Source: Acidovorax radicis N35
GTDB taxonomy: Bacteria > Pseudomonadota > Gammaproteobacteria > Burkholderiales > Burkholderiaceae_C
DNA: 64,000 bases
Assembly: GCF_000204195.1 (NCBI RefSeq)
Contig: NZ_AFBG01000020.1
Span: 1 to 64,000 of the forward strand
Reading direction: 5' to 3'
Positions 58,826-64,000 of this stretch are shown here, in pieces (position 1 is the first letter of the stretch; the number at the start of each line of letters is the position of its first letter). The translations under genes were made by a program, and so were the position numbers. The notes below the pieces were generated by a model, which saw nothing but the letters and a program-made list of their open reading frames with translations, was not told where the DNA came from and did no database searches.

Positions 58826-60091
58826 TCACGGCCCGGCAAGGCTGGCTGCGCCTGGCCGGGCGCGGCTGTGGCGCAGCACGGCGACGATCACCGCCAGGGC
58901 GGCGGCATAGGCCCCCGCCACGAGGAAGTAGGTGGTGTGCAAGCCCAGCAGCTGGGTCAGGCCCCCGCCCAGCGCGATGCCGGCCATGGACGAGAACTGG
59001 GCGGTGCTTTGCGCCACGCCCAGGATGCGCCCCTGCCGTTGCCCGCTCGTGGCATGCGAAATCAGGGCCATCAGCACCGGCGTGGTGGCGCCCAGCAGCA
59101 CCCCCCAGGCAAAGTGCAGTGCGATAAAAAAAGCCACGCTGTGGGTGGCCCCCGCCAGCACCGTCAGCAAGGCGCAGGCGGCGGCCACCCAGGCCATGCG
59201 GACCAGGGCGTCGGGGCCCTGCAGGCGTTCGAAGTAGCGCGCCCAGAGTGTGGCCGACACGATGAACCCCATGGAAAGAAGCCCGTAGCACAGGCCCACC
59301 ACCCAGTTATCCACGGCAAACACCGAGCGGACATACATCGCAAACGGGGTTTGCGTGAGCATGCGGGCCACCAGCAGGATGCCCAACACGGCCAGCAGCC
59401 CGGCCACGGGGGACGCAAACCAGGATGGTGGTTGCAACGGCGCTGCGTTGCCTGATGGCGATGGCGGCGATGGGATCGCCGTCACGCCCAGGGCGCTGCC
59501 TGCGGCAGGACGGGGCGGCAGCAGTGCGGCTACGGCGGCGGCGCACAGTGCGCACAGCAGTGCGGCGCTGAGGTTGATCCAGAAGAACGTGGCGTGGTCC
59601 AGGATGAGTCCGCCCGCCAGTGCCCCCGCCAGCGAGCCCATGTTGGTGGACACCTGCAGGTAGGCAAACAGGCGCCCCCGGACCGCTGGCACCACGGCGC
59701 TCACACCGTAGGCCTGTGCCGGTGCCAGATAGCCTGCGCACGCCCCCTGCAGAAAGCGCAGCGCCAGGACCGTCCAGACATCCTGCGTGAAGGCCAGGGC
59801 CAGCTGTGTGACTGCGAGGCCCAGGAGCGCACGGACCATCATGGGCTTGTGCCCGAAGCGGTCCCCCACCTTGCCCCAGAACGTGCTGGTGAGCGCCACG
59901 CCCAGCATGGGGCCCACATACACGGCAATGCCCGCAAACGCCAGGACGCCGGGCGATGCGTCCAGCGATTGCAGGTGCACAGGCCAGAAAGGACCGCTCA
60001 TTTCCATGGCGCCCATGGAAATGAGCTGGATCACGAACAGCGCGTGAACCAGGCGGGGCAGGGCCCCGGAGGCGGCTGGCGTGGGGGCCAT
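58826..60091 (-). CDS. MFS transporter, probable siderophore exporter
   Basis: 421 aa with 12 likely helices. Major-facilitator loop GKVGDRFGHKPMMVRALLGL between helices 2 and 3, and RGRLFAYLQVSTNMGSLAGA. Its ATG shares a base with the stop of the NIS synthetase gene (TGATG), tying it to siderophore synthesis. In staphyloferrin-type clusters the MFS protein exports the product. Confidence 0.85.
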   Translation of the reverse strand: MAPTPAASGALPRLVHALFVIQLISMGAMEMSGPFWPVHLQSLDASPGVLAFAGIAVYVGPMLGVALTSTFWGKVGDRFGHKPMMVRALLGLAVTQLALAFTQDVWTVLALRFLQGACAGYLAPAQAYGVSAVVPAVRGRLFAYLQVSTNMGSLAGALAGGLILDHATFFWINLSAALLCALCAAAVAALLPPRPAAGSALGVTAIPSPPSPSGNAAPLQPPSWFASPVAGLLAVLGILLVARMLTQTPFAMYVRSVFAVDNWVVGLCYGLLSMGFIVSATLWARYFERLQGPDALVRMAWVAAACALLTVLAGATHSVAFFIALHFAWGVLLGATTPVLMALISHATSGQRQGRILGVAQSTAQFSSMAGIALGGGLTQLLGLHTTYFLVAGAYAAALAVIVAVLRHSRARPGAASLAGP

Positions 60092-62010
60092 CACACCTTC
60101 CCGCAGGTCGGGGGCGCGCCCAGCGGGTTGGGCAGCCGGTGCTGCAGGCGGTAGTCTGCGTATTGCTGCAGGTGCATGCGCAACACCGAGCGCGTGGGCC
60201 AGGCCGCATGCAGAAACTGCTCGCGTTCCGCGTGCCAGAACTGCGGCTCGACACGCGCCTGCACCGCATCGAAGGCGCCTTCGGTTTCCTCGCGAAGAAT
60301 CTCCCACAGCCAGGTGGCGGGCAACCGGTACTCGTGTGTGAGCGCCAGGGCCAGTTCATGCAGGTGGCAAACAAAACAGGCGTCCAGCACGAAGGTGCGC
60401 ACGGGCTCGATGTCGTCCCGGAAGACGGTGGGCAGGATGCCCGGGTGCACATAGGGCTGCAGGGTGTGGCCGCGTGCTTCCAGCAACGGGGCAAACGTGC
60501 GCCCGTCGCCAAAGTCCCGGATCAGCAGGCCCCGCGGGCTGCCATCCTCGGCGCACAGCACGGACGTGTTTTGCTGGTGGGCCTCCAGGCCGATGCCGTA
60601 GAGCAGGTAGATCGCCACCACAGGCCGTGTGACGGCGCGCGCGTACTGCCTGAAATACGCGCCCACTGCTTCGGGCGTGGCACGGCCTGCGGTGCGTTCG
60701 ATCAGTTCTGTCACCAGCGGCCGTCCGTCCAGCGGCGAGGCCGTGAACAGGGTGGCCACCGTGATGGGCAGCAGACCGTCGCTGCGGTCCAGCGCCTGGC
60801 GGGCCGCGCGGTAAGCCACCGAGAGGTGCCGCCCCGGGCGGTCCTCCTGGCGGACCGCGTGGCGGTAGTGCAGCGCCACTTCTTCGGGAAAGATTTCCAG
60901 CCGGTGGTCAAAGCCGTTTTCCTCGGCCAGGATGCGTTCGATCACTGCACTGATGCGCGGCCCCATGTGGATCGACTTGGCCTGCAGGCTGCGCTGTTCG
61001 CTGGTGAGCCACAGGGCCAGGGGCAGCTTGATGAACGGCGTGGCCCCAGGCAGCTGCGGCACCATGGTGCGAAACGACATGGTGGGGCGGGTGTCGATGT
61101 CGATGCCGTCGGTGACGAGCACACCCTCGGCTATTTCGTCCGCGTAGGTTTCCTTCACGTAGTGCTCCAGGTGCCACGTGTGAATGGGCAGGGGCAGCCA
61201 ATCGTCGGTGTTCTGGTGCCGGGACCGAAGGCTATCGCTCCAGCGCTGCCACACGTCCGGGAACTGCTGGGAAAACCAGATGCGGTAGTCCAGCACATGG
61301 GGCATGCGCTCCACATAGGCCATGTCGGCCCGCAGCGCGGCGATGCGCACGGGAACGCATGCATTGAATTCCGGTGACAGCTGCGCGACTTCGGCGGGGC
61401 TCAACTGGGGCTTGCTCTTCCAGGTGGGGTAAAAAGGGTGCCCTTCGAGCGAGCCCCACTGCTCCAGCAGCACCGCAGCATCCCGCGCAGTACGGTGGTG
61501 GCGCACCCAGTCCACCAGGCCCTTGGAGCCGGTGTCCAAAACGGCTTGCCGCAGTTCTTCGTTCCAGTGGCGGCGGTGGCCGCGTGCCAGTGCGTCATTG
61601 GCGACGCTGTTGGCCATGTCGTTCTTCAGCCCGGCGACGCCCTGGGACGTGGCGGTGAAGTCAAAACAGGGCGCGAGCAGGTCGATGAGCTGGTCGGGCG
61701 TGTCGATGGCCGTCTTCTTGCCGCTCGGCTCCACCAGGGTGATCGTGCCGTCGAGCAGGAACGTGCGGGCGGGTGCGGCCCGCAGCGCGGAGAAATACAC
61801 CAGGGCATGTTGTTCCCACAGCGGAAACCAGGCCGTATCGCCGTGGGGGGCAAAAACCAGCGACCCGCTGTCGAGAATGCCTTCGGCAAACAGGCAGCGC
61901 ACCAGGCGCCGCAGCGCGTTGTGCTGCGCGAAAGCCTGTGCGTCTTGTGGCGGAGGGATGGAGTCCGAGTTGGGTTCTGGCCGGGCCAGGGTATGGGTAG
62001 AGAGGTGCAT
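60091..62010 (-). CDS. IucA/IucC-type NRPS-independent siderophore synthetase
   Basis: 639 aa from ATG 62010. Core motifs of the family: SFRTMVPQLPGATPFIKLPL, SIHMGPRISAVIERIL, HRLEIFPEEVALHYR, LPITVATLFTASPLDGRPLV, EAHQQNTSVLC (the conserved HxQN) and the C-terminal FhuF-like part with CFVCHLHELALAL. These enzymes join a citrate or related carboxylate to an amine with ATP. Only one synthetase is in view; further ones may lie past the window. Confidence 0.9.
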   Translation of the reverse strand: MHLSTHTLARPEPNSDSIPPPQDAQAFAQHNALRRLVRCLFAEGILDSGSLVFAPHGDTAWFPLWEQHALVYFSALRAAPARTFLLDGTITLVEPSGKKTAIDTPDQLIDLLAPCFDFTATSQGVAGLKNDMANSVANDALARGHRRHWNEELRQAVLDTGSKGLVDWVRHHRTARDAAVLLEQWGSLEGHPFYPTWKSKPQLSPAEVAQLSPEFNACVPVRIAALRADMAYVERMPHVLDYRIWFSQQFPDVWQRWSDSLRSRHQNTDDWLPLPIHTWHLEHYVKETYADEIAEGVLVTDGIDIDTRPTMSFRTMVPQLPGATPFIKLPLALWLTSEQRSLQAKSIHMGPRISAVIERILAEENGFDHRLEIFPEEVALHYRHAVRQEDRPGRHLSVAYRAARQALDRSDGLLPITVATLFTASPLDGRPLVTELIERTAGRATPEAVGAYFRQYARAVTRPVVAIYLLYGIGLEAHQQNTSVLCAEDGSPRGLLIRDFGDGRTFAPLLEARGHTLQPYVHPGILPTVFRDDIEPVRTFVLDACFVCHLHELALALTHEYRLPATWLWEILREETEGAFDAVQARVEPQFWHAEREQFLHAAWPTRSVLRMHLQQYADYRLQHRLPNPLGAPPTCGKV

Positions 62011-62035
62011 GGGAAAACAGGGCAGGGCACGCCCG

Positions 62036-63175
62036 TCAGGCGGGCCAGGTGGATGGGAAGTAGTCGAGCGCCGAGCCGCGCAGGCCCTGCATGTAGCCCA
62101 CGTTCCAGTCGAAGATCTCCTGGATGTGGGGCAGTGGCACGTCCAGCCGCCGTCCCATTTCCACCAGCACGGCCAGGCCGTAGGCGACATCCTCCTGGAA
62201 CGCACGGCTGTCCTTGTCGATCACGTAGCCGGGCTGGCCGGCGGCCTGCACCATCGGGGCTTCGATGGCGTCGTAAGCCTGGTTGGAGCGCAGCACGGAC
62301 AGCAGGGTGCGGGGGTCGCGTATCTGGTCTCCGTAGGCTTCGACGATCTCCTGGTGCAGGGGTTTGACCGACGACAGGTTGATGCCCAGGCGTTGCTCGG
62401 CGGCCTTGCACAGCCGCTGGTTTTCTTCGTCGCTGCGCGCGAGGAAATACGCGCCCAGCTCGGTGCAGTCCGTCCACCAGCAGACGGGCGCAGGAAAGGT
62501 GCGTCCGTGCCACTGGCTATAGGGGCCTGCCAATCCATAGACCACCGAGCTGTGCATGATGGGGTTGCCCGGCGTCAGCGTGATTTCGAGGTAGTGGTCG
62601 AGCAAATCCACCGGCGCTGCGTACAGGCGCTGCAGCATCCGTTGCAGGGCAGTGCGTGCGCTGGCGCTTTCCCGGGCGTGGGTGCCCACGTGGAGCACCT
62701 GCTTGGCGCCCCCCATGCGCACCGAAAAACCGGGGTGCAGGTCGTACGCGGTGTGGGGCACGTCCTTCATGCCCCAGATCACGGCGTTGGGCCGTTCTGC
62801 CAGGATGTTCTCGGCCAGCCAGTCAAAACCGCAAAAGCCCGGAATGGCCCCCACATACACGGGTTTGTCGCGCGGCAGCGCCTGCACCATGCCGCGCAGC
62901 CAGGCGGCACGCACGTGGGCCGGCACGGTGAGGATCACCAGGTCTGCGTGGGCGACCAAGGTGGCATCGTGGCCCACTGCGTCCAGCCGCGCCCGCAGCG
63001 GGGGGGAGTCCGGCACCAAGGCGGTGAGGCCGCCGGGGCTTTCCTGGTGGTGTGCGATGACGTCCGCCCGCGTGGTGAGCAGGGACACGCGAACGCCGGG
63101 CACCTGCTTGAACAGCACCGCGTTCAGGTGCCCCGTCCGTCCGCCGCCGCAGACGACGACATTCAGGTCTTGCAT
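62036..63175 (-). CDS. NAD/NADP octopine/opine dehydrogenase family protein
   Basis: 379 aa from ATG 63175. Rossmann loop VVVCGGGRTGHLNAVLF at the N-terminus, then VILTVPAHVRAAWLRGMV and, in the helical C-terminal domain, TLTPGNPIMHSSVVYGL with the catalytic His typical of the octopine dehydrogenase domain. The family includes staphylopine and pseudopaline dehydrogenases. Here it lies between the SbnA-like gene and the NIS synthetase, so it probably makes or cleaves an N-(carboxyalkyl) amino acid for siderophore assembly. Confidence 0.8.
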   Translation of the reverse strand: MQDLNVVVCGGGRTGHLNAVLFKQVPGVRVSLLTTRADVIAHHQESPGGLTALVPDSPPLRARLDAVGHDATLVAHADLVILTVPAHVRAAWLRGMVQALPRDKPVYVGAIPGFCGFDWLAENILAERPNAVIWGMKDVPHTAYDLHPGFSVRMGGAKQVLHVGTHARESASARTALQRMLQRLYAAPVDLLDHYLEITLTPGNPIMHSSVVYGLAGPYSQWHGRTFPAPVCWWTDCTELGAYFLARSDEENQRLCKAAEQRLGINLSSVKPLHQEIVEAYGDQIRDPRTLLSVLRSNQAYDAIEAPMVQAAGQPGYVIDKDSRAFQEDVAYGLAVLVEMGRRLDVPLPHIQEIFDWNVGYMQGLRGSALDYFPSTWPA

Positions 63176-63186
63176 GGCACCCACGT

Positions 63187-64000
63187 TCAGGCCACCTTCA
63201 GCAGGTCGTTGGCACGCGGCAGTTCTTCCACCACGTCCTTGGCCAGCCAGCCGTCGAGCTGTGCCCAGACCGTGGGGTCGATGATGTTGCGCTCCTTGAG
63301 CCAAGCCTCGTTGAACACGGTGTGCAGGTACTTCTCGCCCCCGTCCGCCACCACCGCCACCACGTTGCCCGCGATCATGCCGCTGTGGATGAACTCCAGG
63401 GCCTTGTAGAGCACGCCGCCGGTGGAGCCGCCCACCAGAAGGCCCGTGTGCTGCGCGAAGTAGCGGGCGGTTTCAAAGGCCTGTGCATCGGTCACCTGCA
63501 CGCCCAGGTCGATGCAGCTGTAGTCCAGCACCAGGCCCACGGTGTCTCCCTTGGGCGTGCCCGTGCCCGACTGGTAGTACGGCCGCCCTGGCTGCCCAAA
63601 GATGATGGAGCCCGCAGGCTCGACCGCGATGGTGCGGGTGCGGGGGTTGTGCAGCTTGAGCCCGCGTGCGATGCCCGTCATCGAGCCACCCGTGCCCACG
63701 CAGCCCACATACGCGTCCACCGGGCCTTGGACCTGGTCGATCACTTCGCGCACGAAGTCGAAGTAACCGCCCGCGTTGGCCACGTTGTCCGACTGGTTCA
63801 TGAACACCGCACCGGGGATCTTGGAGGCCACCTCGGCCGCCAGGCGCTGGCGCTCCACCACGGCCACCTCGTCCTCGCGGTAGTCGCCCTCCACGTAGCG
63901 GATCTCCGCACCCAGTGCGCGCATCACGGCGATCTTGTCGGGCGCGGCATGGTGGTCCACCACCGCGATAAAGCGCAGGCCGAACTCGATGGCGGCAATG
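63187..64000 (-). CDS. SbnA-like PLP-dependent synthase, C-terminal part
   Basis: About 270 residues are in view; the N-terminus with the PLP lysine lies past the edge. The cysteine-synthase fold is clear: VFMNQSDNVANAGGYFDF, VGCVGTGGSMTGIARGLK (phosphate loop), VEPAGSIIFGQPGRPYYQ, and VGGSTGGVLYKALEF. The close match in style is to SbnA, which joins O-phosphoserine and glutamate en route to diaminopropionate. It is followed by the opine dehydrogenase gene after 11 bp. Confidence 0.8.
   Translation of the reverse strand, partial: IAAIEFGLRFIAVVDHHAAPDKIAVMRALGAEIRYVEGDYREDEVAVVERQRLAAEVASKIPGAVFMNQSDNVANAGGYFDFVREVIDQVQGPVDAYVGCVGTGGSMTGIARGLKLHNPRTRTIAVEPAGSIIFGQPGRPYYQSGTGTPKGDTVGLVLDYSCIDLGVQVTDAQAFETARYFAQHTGLLVGGSTGGVLYKALEFIHSGMIAGNVVAVVADGGEKYLHTVFNEAWLKERNIIDPTVWAQLDGWLAKDVVEELPRANDLLKVA

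Noticed and set aside
1-64000. CRISPR arrays, tRNA and rRNA genes
   Set aside because: I looked for regularly spaced repeats, cloverleaf-like segments and rRNA signatures and saw none.

Overview
The window is chromosomal DNA of a GC-rich betaproteobacterium. Gene content and order (panB-panC, nadC-nadA, a rhodanese-grxC-secB-gpsA block, divergent lysR/lysA, coaD, ftsY, rsmD), the IPTL-CTERM sorting tail and the dispersed gcgcttat(n)aagcgc palindromes point to the Comamonadaceae, most like Acidovorax. That placement is inference; no rRNA or tRNA gene was found. A small accessory region of visibly lower GC occupies the first ~7.5 kb; the rest is ordinary GC-rich core plus a siderophore locus at the right edge.

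Left accessory region (1-7560). It opens with the 3' end of an IS21-type element (istB) whose right terminus interrupts a nuclease-like gene, followed by a decayed IS256/Mutator-type transposase. Then comes the most interesting locus: a bacterial ubiquitin-like conjugation set made of a Ubl ending in Pro-Gly-Gly-Lys, an E2-like protein, a JAMM peptidase-E1 fusion, and a convergent DUF6527-like Cys/His protein. Divergent from it, across a 122-bp control region with two good promoters and paired TAGCYAAAAAG repeats, lies a tightly overlapping operon: RHH, GNAT acetyltransferase, XRE regulator and ImmA/IrrE metalloprotease. The shared promoter region suggests one functional and regulatory unit, plausibly stress or phage defence. 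A 48-aa membrane protein and a cluster of TACAA repeats lie near the right edge.

Core region (7.6-42 kb): cutA; a calcium-loop protein; a membrane PAS-GGDEF-EAL protein; ftsY; two M16 peptidases with rsmD; several secreted or membrane proteins including an HEIGHH-TPM fusion; two LuxR-type regulators that share a 20-bp palindrome and promoter architecture with a DUF3667 gene between them; an IPTL-CTERM leucine-rich-repeat protein; coaD; lysR/lysA; an N-acyl amino acid synthase-like protein; gpsA-secB-grxC-rhodanese; gpmA; a C-terminal processing peptidase; moeB; a CHASE3 histidine kinase with two response regulators; and a run of small envelope-stress-type proteins (DUF1328, DUF883, BON).

From 42.4 to 50.8 kb lies the alpha-E / transglutaminase / circularly permuted ATP-grasp / DUF2126 cluster, a predicted peptide-ligation and modification system. 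The alpha-E gene is preceded by a duplicated copy of its own first 20 codons, forming a coupled 51-aa leader. Then follow a hydrolase, panC-panB, and nadC-nadA, in which nadA is split by a one-base frameshift in an A7 run.

The right edge (55.7-64 kb) is an iron-acquisition cluster on the minus strand, reading inward from the edge: a SbnA-like PLP enzyme (cut by the window), an opine dehydrogenase-like protein, an IucA/IucC-type NIS synthetase, an MFS exporter, and a binding protein-permease-ATPase importer. The opine-dehydrogenase/SbnA pairing next to an NIS synthetase suggests an unusual diaminopropionate-type or opine-containing siderophore.
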